Assembly (NCBI GenBank): GCA_016200745.1
Contig: JACQEF010000154.1
Span: 1 to 7,697, forward strand
DNA from: Chloroflexota bacterium
Lineage (GTDB): Bacteria; Chloroflexota; Limnocylindria; Limnocylindrales; CSP1-4
Reading direction: 5' to 3'
DNA length: 7,697 nt
A program made the position numbers and the translations under genes. Below, one piece after another: positions 1-5,464 of this stretch (the stretch's first letter is position 1; the number at the start of each line of letters is the position of its first letter). The notes under the pieces are model-generated. The model saw nothing but the letters and a program-made list of their open reading frames with translations, was not told the origin of the DNA and ran no database searches.

Positions 1-1
1 G

Positions 2-1324
2 CCCGAGGCGCCCGACGGCGAGCTCGTCGCGGCCACGCACATCGCCGGCCTCCTCCGGGCCGCCGGGCTCGAGCCCGACCTCGCCGAGCCCGTCCCGGGT
101 CGCGGTTCAGTCCACGTCCGGCTCCGCGGCGACGGGAGCGGCGGCGACCCGTTCCTGCTGCTGTCGCACCTCGACGTCGTCCCGGCGCCGCCCGAGCGCT
201 GGACGCACGACCCGTTCGCGGCCGACCTGGTCGACGGCTACGTCTACGGCCGAGGCGCCGTGGACATGAAGGGCATGGTGGCCCTCGAGCTCGAGGTGGT
301 CCGGCTGCTCGCGGACGAGGCGCGGGCCGCCGGCCTAGACCCGGCGCGCGACCCGATCCCGGGGCTGCGGCGCGACGTGCTGTTCACGTGCACGGCCGAC
401 GAGGAGGCCGGTGGGACGGCCGGGGCCAAGTGGCTGGTCGACCACCGTCCGGACTGGCTGCGGGCGGCCGGTGCCGTGAACGAGTGCGGCGGCGTGACCG
501 TGACCGTCGCGGGCCGGCGGCTCTACCCGATCCAGGTCGCCGAGAAGGGCTACGCGGCCTACCGGATCGCGGTGCGCGGCACGTGGGGCCACGGCTCGAT
601 GCCCCGCCCGGACAACGCGGCGGTCATGGCCGCCGAGGTCGTCGCACGGCTGGCGGTGCCCGAGCCCCGCCGGGTCACCCCGGTCATGGCACGCTTCCTC
701 GAGCGGGCCGCCGCGGCGATGCCTGCGCCGACCGCCGCGATCCTGCGCGGTCTCGCCTCCGACGATGCCGCCTCGGCCGCCCGAGCGGCCGAGGCCCTGG
801 AGCGCGCCTGCGACCCGATGTACGCCCGCGCCCTCGGGGCGCTCCTGCGCGACACGATCAGCCCGGACGTGATCCACGCCGGCATCAAGTACAACGTCAT
901 CCCGGGCGACGCCATCGTCGAGGTCGACTGCCGGATCCTGCCGGGCACGACCGAACCGCAGCTGCGACAGGTCCTGGTCGACCGGCTCGGACCGGACCTG
1001 GCGGCCGCGTGCGAGATCGACCTGTTCGTCTTCGGGGCGCCGGTGGAGGCGCCGGCCGACGGGGAGCTCTTCGAGCTGCTCGTCGCGACGATCCTGGAGC
1101 ACGATCCCGAGGCGATCCCGTTGCCGGCGATGGTGCCGTTCGCGACCGACGCCAAGCAGACCCAGCGTCTCGGGGTGCCGACCTACGGCTTCTCGCCGCT
1201 TCGGCTGGATCCCGGCGAGCGATTCCTCGAGCTCTTCCACGGGGTCGACGAGCGCGTCTCGGTCGACGCCCTCCGCTGGGGCCTCCCGGTCCTGTACGAC
1301 GTGACGCGTCGCTTCTGCGGCTGA
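2..1324 (+). CDS. M20-family metallopeptidase / amidohydrolase, 5' partial
   Basis: Zinc-dependent hydrolase of the M20 family (ArgE/DapE/carboxypeptidase-like), expected to cleave an amide bond of a peptide or N-acyl amino acid in the cytoplasm. The reading frame is open from the window edge; 440 residues plus the TGA stop are visible, so probably only about 15-30 N-terminal residues are missing. Visible family signatures, numbered from the edge, are HLD at 56-58, VDMKGM at 87-92 (metal-bridging Asp88), EEAGG at 134-138 (general base and metal ligand), NECGG at 160-164, WGHGSMP of the dimerisation domain around 195-201, TDAK at 382-385, and a late His413 in LFHGVDE as the probable last zinc ligand. 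All expected metal and catalytic positions are present, so it should be active. A GTG at 260 is internal (it encodes the Val of VDMKG) and is not the start. The substrate cannot be read from sequence; ArgE, DapE, carboxypeptidase S and PM20D1-like activities are all possible. Confidence 0.93.
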   Translation, partial: PEAPDGELVAATHIAGLLRAAGLEPDLAEPVPGRGSVHVRLRGDGSGGDPFLLLSHLDVVPAPPERWTHDPFAADLVDGYVYGRGAVDMKGMVALELEVVRLLADEARAAGLDPARDPIPGLRRDVLFTCTADEEAGGTAGAKWLVDHRPDWLRAAGAVNECGGVTVTVAGRRLYPIQVAEKGYAAYRIAVRGTWGHGSMPRPDNAAVMAAEVVARLAVPEPRRVTPVMARFLERAAAAMPAPTAAILRGLASDDAASAARAAEALERACDPMYARALGALLRDTISPDVIHAGIKYNVIPGDAIVEVDCRILPGTTEPQLRQVLVDRLGPDLAAACEIDLFVFGAPVEAPADGELFELLVATILEHDPEAIPLPAMVPFATDAKQTQRLGVPTYGFSPLRLDPGERFLELFHGVDERVSVDALRWGLPVLYDVTRRFCG

Positions 1325-1335
1325 CGCTCGCCAAA

Positions 1336-1349
1336 CCGGCGGACGCCGG
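1336..1349 (+). terminator. Weak GC hairpin after the M20 gene
   Basis: CCGGC-GGAC-GCCGG forms a 5-bp stem with a 4-nt loop, 12 nt after the M20 stop and before the cupredoxin gene. No T-run follows, so this is at best a weak or factor-dependent terminator, and it could be chance in GC-rich DNA. Confidence 0.22.
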
Positions 1350-1367
1350 CAGCCGTATCACCACCCG

Positions 1368-2087
1368 ATGAAGACCCACTCGACACGCCGGGCCGCCGCA
1401 TGGCTGGTGGCAGGCCTCCTTTCCCTGGCCCTCTCGACAGGGCTGTCCGTGCCCGCCACCGTCAGCGCCGCGACCGTGTCGGTCGCCGTCGAGAACTACG
1501 ACTTTGCGCCGGCATCCCGCACGATTGCCGTCGGGGACGTCGTCCACTGGACCTTCTCGGGCGACCAGCACTCGGTGACCTCGCGCGACGGCCTCTTCGA
1601 CTCCGGGATCCAAGAGGCCGGCGGCTCGTTCTCGTTCACGTTCAGGCAGGCCGGGACGTATCGCTACTACTGCGTCGTCCACCCCAGCCTGATGTCGGGC
1701 ACGATCGTCGTCCGGGCCGCGGCGACCCCCAGGCCAACGGTTCGACCGACGGCGAAGCCGACGCCCAGGCCCACGGCGAAGCCATCCGCCACGCCGAGGC
1801 CGACGGTCAGGCCCACGCCGACGGCCGCCACGCCCACGCGGACGACGGCCGCCTCCGACCCTTCGCCTTCGCCATCGACGTCGGTCGCGCCGAGCCCGTC
1901 GCCCGCGGCGTCGGAGGCCATCGTCGATCCGCCCAGTACGTCGAACTCCACCGGCCCTCCTGCACCGAGCCCGCCGGAGCCGGCGAATGCGAGCGACGCG
2001 ACCCCGATCGTGGCCGGCGCCGTCCTGCTCGTGGTGATCGCCGCTGCCCGGGGTCTGGCCCTCGCCCGACGGCGACGGGCGAGCTAG
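1368..2087 (+). CDS. Secreted, membrane-anchored cupredoxin (plastocyanin-like)
   Basis: A 239-residue exported type-1 copper protein, probably an electron carrier or copper-binding protein on the outer face of the membrane. Residues 1-34 form a signal peptide (basic MKTHSTRR, hydrophobic core, likely cleavage after TVSA). The cupredoxin domain covers about 35-116, with YDFAP, VGDVVHWTF and candidate copper ligands His68 (DQHSV), Cys102, His105 and Met109 (YYCVVHPSLM). Residues 120-210 are a low-complexity Pro/Thr/Ser linker. Residues 213-232 form a transmembrane helix followed by an ALARRRR stop-transfer tail, so the domain should be tethered outside the cell. The ATG at 1368 is the first start that gives a complete signal peptide. 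No clear Shine-Dalgarno is seen, so translation may be leaderless. No oxidase or reductase partner is visible in the window. Its stop overlaps the convergent small gene by 4 bp. Confidence 0.85.
   Translation: MKTHSTRRAAAWLVAGLLSLALSTGLSVPATVSAATVSVAVENYDFAPASRTIAVGDVVHWTFSGDQHSVTSRDGLFDSGIQEAGGSFSFTFRQAGTYRYYCVVHPSLMSGTIVVRAAATPRPTVRPTAKPTPRPTAKPSATPRPTVRPTPTAATPTRTTAASDPSPSPSTSVAPSPSPAASEAIVDPPSTSNSTGPPAPSPPEPANASDATPIVAGAVLLVVIAAARGLALARRRRAS
1725..1997 (+). repeat. Pro/Thr/Ser low-complexity linker repeats within the cupredoxin gene
   Basis: Codons 120-210 encode a degenerate repeat. TPRPTVRPT occurs twice (residues 120-128 and 142-150), with the related TPRPTAKP at 132-139, followed by a Ser/Pro-rich stretch with PSPSPS. 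The underlying DNA is an imperfect GC-rich repeat. Such linkers usually act as flexible, possibly glycosylated, wall-spanning spacers. Confidence 0.7.
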
Positions 2088-2302
2088 GGCTTGGCAGGCC
2101 CACCCTCACCGGCGACATCGGCGACCCGGATCTCCTCGTTGCACGTGGCGCAGACGTAGATCCGGCCGTTCGCCCAGTCGCGCTCGGGGTCGTGGTCGGC
2201 GGGATCGTGGTGGATCGGCCGCGGCTCGAAGGTCGCCCACGTTCCGTCGTCGTGCCGGTGCTCGAGGCGGATGATGCTCTCCAGCCCACCCAGTTGAAAC
2301 AT
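2084..2302 (-). CDS. Small hypothetical protein with one CxxC pair
   Basis: A 72-residue protein of unknown function. The start is the ATG at 2302, chosen because a perfect AGGAGG lies 9 nt upstream; a longer in-frame start at 2356 has no such support. The protein begins MFQLGGLESIIRLEH and has a polar, acidic/His-rich middle (HHDPADHDPERDW, residues 31-43). A single CATC pair (Cys51, Cys54) sits after GRIYV, like half of a zinc ribbon. His31/His32 or His37 could complete a metal site, but this is a guess. It has no signal peptide or membrane segment, so it should be cytosolic. It lies 65 bp downstream of the MarR gene on the same strand and could be co-transcribed with it. I do not recognise the family. 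Confidence 0.62.
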   Translation of the reverse strand: MFQLGGLESIIRLEHRHDDGTWATFEPRPIHHDPADHDPERDWANGRIYVCATCNEEIRVADVAGEGGPAKP

Positions 2303-2311
2303 CGTCGTGGA

Positions 2312-2317
2312 CCTCCT
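2312..2317 (-). promoter_or_regulatory. Strong ribosome-binding site of the CxxC protein gene
   Basis: The minus strand reads AGGAGG, 9 nt before the ATG at 2302. It is one of the strongest Shine-Dalgarno matches in the window and fixes the short start of this gene. Because the upstream MarR gene ends 65 bp away, the small protein would be translated independently even on a shared transcript. Confidence 0.7.
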
Positions 2318-2367
2318 GTGGGGCTCGATGGTGACGCGGACGCCGCGAGGGGACAAGCCCTGCGAGG

Positions 2368-2976
2368 CTAGTCCGGTGGCGTCCGGATGAGCCGCCCGCG
2401 GCGGGAGATCGCATGGGTGGCCAGCGCCGCGACCCCCATCGCCACGATCGCCCGCTCCGCGGTCGGCAGCGGCCGGACGGCCCCAAGGAACTGCTCGGCC
2501 CGGGCGCGATCCACGACCCGCAGGATGGCGTGGCCGCGAGGCGTCAACCGCAGGGTTCGCTGGCGCTTGTCCTCGGGCTCCTGGTGTCGCTCGACGAGCC
2601 GCCGACGCACCAACCCGTCGACCAGCCGGCTGGTTGCCGACGGGGAGCGGCCGATCGCCTCCGCCAGCTCGCCCACGGTGAGCGTGCTGCCGTCGGCGAG
2701 CACGTACAGGCCGGCCAGCTGGGTGAACCCGAGACGCAGCTCCCCGAGCTGGCCGGCAAAGCCGATGACCAGCTCGCGCCAGAGCGCCCGGCCCATCGCG
2801 ACGCGCTCGCTGATCTGGCGGACGTTGGGCAGCCGGTTGCCGGCGGCCAGGACCGGCGCCGACAGGTCCGCCTCGAAGCGCCTGGCGATCGATCGGACCG
2901 GAGCCGGGCGCGACGGATGGTGGCCGTTGAGGCGGTCGGTGGGCACGGTCACAGGGTACGAGCGCGGGGCCGACAT
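2368..2976 (-). CDS. MarR-family winged-helix transcriptional regulator
   Basis: A 202-residue dimeric DNA-binding regulator. The MarR core runs from about residue 57 to 160. LTVGELAEAIGRSPSATSRL (99-118) holds the helix-turn-helix, recognition helix and following segment end in LVRRRLV (122-128), and the wing contains EPEDKRQRTLRLTPRG (133-148), with the Asp-Lys-Arg typical of the family. The C-terminal helices that form the dimer interface extend to about 190. From the ATG at 2976 the protein carries about 55 extra N-terminal residues. Codon use there is GC3-rich, which supports translation, but no Shine-Dalgarno is seen, and an internal ATG at 2796 would give a typical 142-residue MarR. 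It is divergent from fabD with 55 bp between starts, which suggests control of itself and the fab genes, like FabT of streptococci. The ligand, perhaps acyl-ACP or acyl-CoA, is inferred only. Confidence 0.85.
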   Translation of the reverse strand: MSAPRSYPVTVPTDRLNGHHPSRPAPVRSIARRFEADLSAPVLAAGNRLPNVRQISERVAMGRALWRELVIGFAGQLGELRLGFTQLAGLYVLADGSTLTVGELAEAIGRSPSATSRLVDGLVRRRLVERHQEPEDKRQRTLRLTPRGHAILRVVDRARAEQFLGAVRPLPTAERAIVAMGVAALATHAISRRGRLIRTPPD

Positions 2977-3031
2977 ATGCAACCGTGCACGCGAGTCCCT
3001 CGAAGCCGGCATCCGGGCGCCTACCCTCCCC
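2977..3031. promoter_or_regulatory. Divergent promoter/operator region between marR-like gene and fabD
   Basis: This 55-bp gap separates two divergent starts, so promoters for both must lie in it or just inside the genes. It holds an 8-bp perfect palindrome CGTGCACG (2984-2991), a possible MarR half-site or operator core. It also holds a -10-like TACCCT (3022-3027), placed just upstream of the two adjacent fabD ATGs, which would suit a leaderless or near-leaderless transcript. No convincing -35 is seen, and no Shine-Dalgarno precedes either gene. The role of the region is sound by position; the individual elements are weak. Confidence 0.45.
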
Positions 3032-3994
3032 ATGATGACCTCCCTGGCGTTCGTCTTTCCTGGGCAGGGCTCCCAGTTCGTCGGCATGGGCCGCGACCTG
3101 GCCGCCTCCTCGCCCGCCGCGGCCGCGATCTTCGCCGCCGCCGACCGCGCCCTCGGCGAACCGATCAGCGCGCTGGCCTGGGAAGGCCCGGCCGAGCAGC
3201 TCGACCGCACCGAGAACGCCCAGCCCGCGCTCGTCGCGGCGTCCATCGCCATCCTGGCGTCATTGCGTGCCGCCTGGGCGGCCGGCGGCAGCGCCGGCCC
3301 GACTCCCGGATTCGCGGCCGGCCACTCCATGGGTCAGTACTCGGCGCTCGTGGCGGCGGGGGCCATCTCGCTCGAGGACGGCGTGCGACTGGTGCGCGAG
3401 CGCGGCCGCCTGATGCAGGCGTCGGGGCAGGGTCGGGATGGCGCCATGGCGGCGCTCATCGGTCTGGACGATGCGCGACTCCCCGAACTGGTCGCCGCGG
3501 CCTCTGCGAGCGGCGTGTTCGTGGTGGCCAACCGGAACGCCCCCGGCCAGGTCGTCGTGTCGGGCGAGCGCGCCGCAATCGAGGCCGGCGCCGAACTCGC
3601 CCGCACGATGGGCGCCAGGCGCGCGATCGTCCTGCCGGTGTCGGTGGCCGCCCACTCCCCGCTGATGGCCGAGGCAGCCGACGGCATGCGCCGGGCCCTG
3701 GCGGATGTGACCTTCCACGATCCCGAGCCCGCGTTGCTGGCCAACGCCGACGGCCATCCTCTGGCGACCGCCGAAGCCTGCCGGGCGGAGCTGGTCGATC
3801 ACCTCACGGCGGGCGTCGACTGGATCCGGATCGTGGAGCGCATGGTGGCCGACGGGGTCACGACCTTCGTCGAGGTCGGCCCCGGCCGGGTGCTGACCGG
3901 GCTGGTCAAGCGGATTGCCCCGGACGCCGAGCTGATCGCCGCCGACGACCCGGCATCGACCGAGCGCCTCCTCGAACTCGCCGCCGCCACCTGA
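3032..3994 (+). CDS. fabD: Malonyl-CoA:ACP transacylase (FabD)
   Basis: Transfers the malonyl group from malonyl-CoA to holo-acyl carrier protein, supplying the extender unit for fatty-acid elongation in the cytosol. The 320 residues match the family length of about 310. Visible motifs are FVFPGQGSQ (7-15), which supplies the oxyanion hole, the nucleophile elbow GHSMGQ (97-102, Ser99), Arg124 in RERGRLM for the malonyl carboxylate, NAPGQVVVSG (169-178), His208 in VAAHSP as catalytic base, and FVEVGPG near the C-terminus (279-285). Two ATGs are adjacent (3032 and 3035); the second gives MTSLAFVFPGQGSQ, which aligns better with known FabD N-termini, so the true start may be 3035. The frame is also open far upstream, but that stretch is antisense to the MarR gene. 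The KAS gene follows after 25 bp, indicating an operon. Confidence 0.96.
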   Translation: MMTSLAFVFPGQGSQFVGMGRDLAASSPAAAAIFAAADRALGEPISALAWEGPAEQLDRTENAQPALVAASIAILASLRAAWAAGGSAGPTPGFAAGHSMGQYSALVAAGAISLEDGVRLVRERGRLMQASGQGRDGAMAALIGLDDARLPELVAAASASGVFVVANRNAPGQVVVSGERAAIEAGAELARTMGARRAIVLPVSVAAHSPLMAEAADGMRRALADVTFHDPEPALLANADGHPLATAEACRAELVDHLTAGVDWIRIVERMVADGVTTFVEVGPGRVLTGLVKRIAPDAELIAADDPASTERLLELAAAT

Positions 3995-4004
3995 GCCGTC
4001 CCAC

Positions 4005-4010
4005 AAGGAG
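4005..4010 (+). promoter_or_regulatory. Ribosome-binding site that fixes a TTG start
   Basis: AAGGAG lies 9 nt before the TTG at 4020, between the fabD stop and the first KAS gene. No ATG or GTG with comparable spacing gives the conserved RRVAVTGLG N-terminus, so this site is the main evidence for the TTG initiation codon. Confidence 0.7.
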
Positions 4011-4019
4011 AACCGCACG

Positions 4020-5294
4020 TTGCGCAAGCCCGACTACGAACGGCGCGTCGCCGTCACCGGCCTCGGCGTCATCAGCCCCATCGGCAACGACGTCGCGACC
4101 GTCTGGTCCAACCTGGTCAACGGGGTGTCCGGCCTCGGGCCCATCACCAGGTTCGACACGGCCCCGTACGAGGCGAAGCTGGCCGGCGAGGTGCGCGACT
4201 TTACGGCGTCCGATTGGATGGACGCCAAGGCGGCGAGGCGCAGCGAGTCGAGCCTCCATTTCGGGGTCGCCGCGGCCAAGCAGGCGCTCGCAGATTCGGG
4301 CTTCGAGCTGACCGACGAGAACCGCACAGAGGTCGGCGTGATCTTCGGCTCCGGGGCGGGCGGGCAGACGCTGATGATCGACAACTACGCCACGCTCCAC
4401 AGCCGAGGGCCACGAGCCGTCAGCCCGACGTTCATCGCCAACGCCCTCACCGACAGCTGCTCGGGGATGATCGCCATCGAGACCGGGGCGATCGGCCACA
4501 ACATGTGCGTCGTGTCGGCCTGTGCGACCGGGACCCACAACGTGGGCGAGGCCGCCGAGGCGATCCGGCGCGGCGACTGCATCGCCGTCATCAGCGGGTC
4601 GACCGAGGCGCCCCTCCTCGAGGTCGGCCACGCCGGGTTCTCGAACATGCGCGGGATGGGCATGCCCCGGCCGGGCGAGGGCCCCGAGACCGTGTCCCGG
4701 CCGTTCGACCTGACCCGCGACGGGTTCGTGCTCGGGGAGGGCGCCGGGTCGCTTTTCCTCGAGGATCTCGAGCTGGCGAAGGCGCGCGGTGCACGGATCT
4801 ACGCCGAGGTCGTGGGCTACGGGTCGGCAGCTGACGGCTGGGACATGATCCAGCCGATCGAAGCCGGTGTCGGCGCCGCCCGGGCCATGAAGATGGCGCT
4901 CGAGCGTCGCGGCGTCCCGGCTGACGAGGTCGACCTGATCAACCCGCACGGAACCTCGACACCGCTCGGCGACAAGCGCGAGGCCGAGGCCATCTGGACC
5001 GTCTTCGGGTCGCGCGCCGCGGGCGCGAAACGGTCGCTTGCCATCAGCGCCACCAAGTCGATGACCGGCCACATGATGGGCGCCGCAGGCGCGTTCGAGG
5101 CGTTCGCCACGGTCAAGTCCGTTGCCGAGCAGTGCGCCCCGGCGACGATCAACTACCGCGATCCCGACCCCGACTGCGACCTCTGGGTGGTCGGCGAGAC
5201 CACCTCGCTGCCGATCCGCTACGCGCTGTCCAACAACATCGGCCTCGGCGGTCACAACGGCGCGGTCATCTTCAGGCGCTACGACGGCGACTGA
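4020..5294 (+). CDS. fabF: Beta-ketoacyl-ACP synthase II-type condensing enzyme, divergent copy (FabF/KasA-like)
   Basis: Claisen condensation of an acyl primer with malonyl-ACP in fatty-acid elongation. The 424 residues are a usual FabF length. The N-terminal RRVAVTGLGVISPIGND (8-24) and the catalytic set are intact: Cys168 in SACATG, His310 in NPHGTSTP, Lys346 and His351 in TKSMTGHMMGAAG. Several normally conserved positions differ. The C-terminal gate loop reads SNNIGLGGHN (404-413) instead of SNSFGFGGTN, replacing both Phe residues (E. coli F398/F400). The segment equivalent to SDAYHMTSP reads ADGWDMIQP (271-279), replacing the His and Thr. The usual RRMDRF-like segment reads RRSESS. Translation starts at TTG 4020 behind a good ribosome-binding site, 25 bp after fabD, so it is probably in the fabD operon. 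It should be an active KAS with altered acyl-chain or ACP preference. No ACP gene lies between it and fabD. Confidence 0.93.
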   Translation: MRKPDYERRVAVTGLGVISPIGNDVATVWSNLVNGVSGLGPITRFDTAPYEAKLAGEVRDFTASDWMDAKAARRSESSLHFGVAAAKQALADSGFELTDENRTEVGVIFGSGAGGQTLMIDNYATLHSRGPRAVSPTFIANALTDSCSGMIAIETGAIGHNMCVVSACATGTHNVGEAAEAIRRGDCIAVISGSTEAPLLEVGHAGFSNMRGMGMPRPGEGPETVSRPFDLTRDGFVLGEGAGSLFLEDLELAKARGARIYAEVVGYGSAADGWDMIQPIEAGVGAARAMKMALERRGVPADEVDLINPHGTSTPLGDKREAEAIWTVFGSRAAGAKRSLAISATKSMTGHMMGAAGAFEAFATVKSVAEQCAPATINYRDPDPDCDLWVVGETTSLPIRYALSNNIGLGGHNGAVIFRRYDGD

Positions 5295-5312
5295 GGCCCG
5301 CAGGCCGGCGGC

Positions 5313-5334
5313 GCGGCCCGGGTTCGCCCGCCGC
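5313..5334 (+). terminator. GC hairpin with TTCG loop after the first KAS gene
   Basis: GCGG-(CC bulge)-CGGG-TTCG-CCCG-CCGC forms an 8-bp, all-GC stem with a two-base bulge and a stable UUCG tetraloop, starting 18 nt after the stop. No T-run follows, so this is not a classical intrinsic terminator. It could be a partial terminator, pause site or RNA 3'-end protector separating expression of the two synthases. Confidence 0.35.
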
Positions 5335-5381
5335 ACGCGTGGCCACGCCCCGGCCCGTCGTCCCTGCCCCGCGCGCACCGC

Positions 5382-5387
5382 TACAAT
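5382..5387 (+). promoter_or_regulatory. Candidate -10 element for the second KAS gene
   Basis: TACAAT matches TATAAT at 5 of 6 positions and stands out as an AT-rich island in very GC-rich DNA. It lies 77 nt upstream of the GTG start at 5465. No recognisable -35 sits at normal spacing. If used, it would give a leader of about 70 nt that contains the hairpin at 5413-5430. Confidence 0.38.
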
Positions 5388-5412
5388 CGATGCCTGCCCA
5401 TCTCGAGCCGAG

Positions 5413-5430
5413 CGCGGCGCCTTCGCCGCG
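5413..5430 (+). promoter_or_regulatory. Hairpin in the leader of the second KAS gene
   Basis: CGCGGCG-CCTT-CGCCGCG is a perfect 7-bp stem with a tetraloop, 22 nt before the ribosome-binding site of the second KAS gene. No T-run follows. It may be a structured leader element or mere GC-rich chance; nothing in it matches a riboswitch known to me. Confidence 0.3.
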
Positions 5431-5452
5431 GTGTCTCGCCTGACCGCCCTGC

Positions 5453-5458
5453 GGGGAG
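5453..5458 (+). promoter_or_regulatory. Ribosome-binding site of the second KAS gene
   Basis: GGGGAG lies 6 nt before the GTG at 5465. It supports the GTG start and independent translation of the second condensing enzyme. Confidence 0.6.
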
Positions 5459-5464
5459 TGCCAA

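Noticed and set aside
335..1240. Long minus-strand ORF opposite the M20 gene
   Set aside because: Arg/Gly/His-rich composition with no domain, fully antisense to a clear metallopeptidase; a GC-driven shadow.
1725..1997. Repeat DNA as a CRISPR or tandem-repeat locus
   Set aside because: The repeats are imperfect, in frame, without spacers, and are explained by the Pro/Thr-rich linker of the cupredoxin.
2335..2347. CGCGG-ACG-CCGCG hairpin between the MarR and CxxC genes as a terminator
   Set aside because: The 5-bp stem with 3-nt loop has no T-run on the minus strand, and such stems are expected by chance in DNA this GC-rich.
2387..3031. Plus-strand open frame that would extend fabD upstream by over 200 codons
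   Set aside because: It is antisense to the MarR gene, is Arg/Ser-rich, and FabD proteins begin at the FVFPGQGSQ segment just after the ATGs at 3032/3035. Open antisense frames are common at this G+C content.
3906..5378. 490-residue minus-strand ORF opposite the first KAS
   Set aside because: Low-complexity Arg/Gly/Ala composition and complete overlap with an intact condensing enzyme; a shadow frame.
5390..5443. Possible 17-codon leader peptide (MPAHLEPSAAPSPRCLA) before the second KAS
   Set aside because: The ATG lies only 2 nt after the candidate -10, so it would precede the expected transcript start. It has no ribosome-binding site and shows no codon bias or run of regulatory codons.
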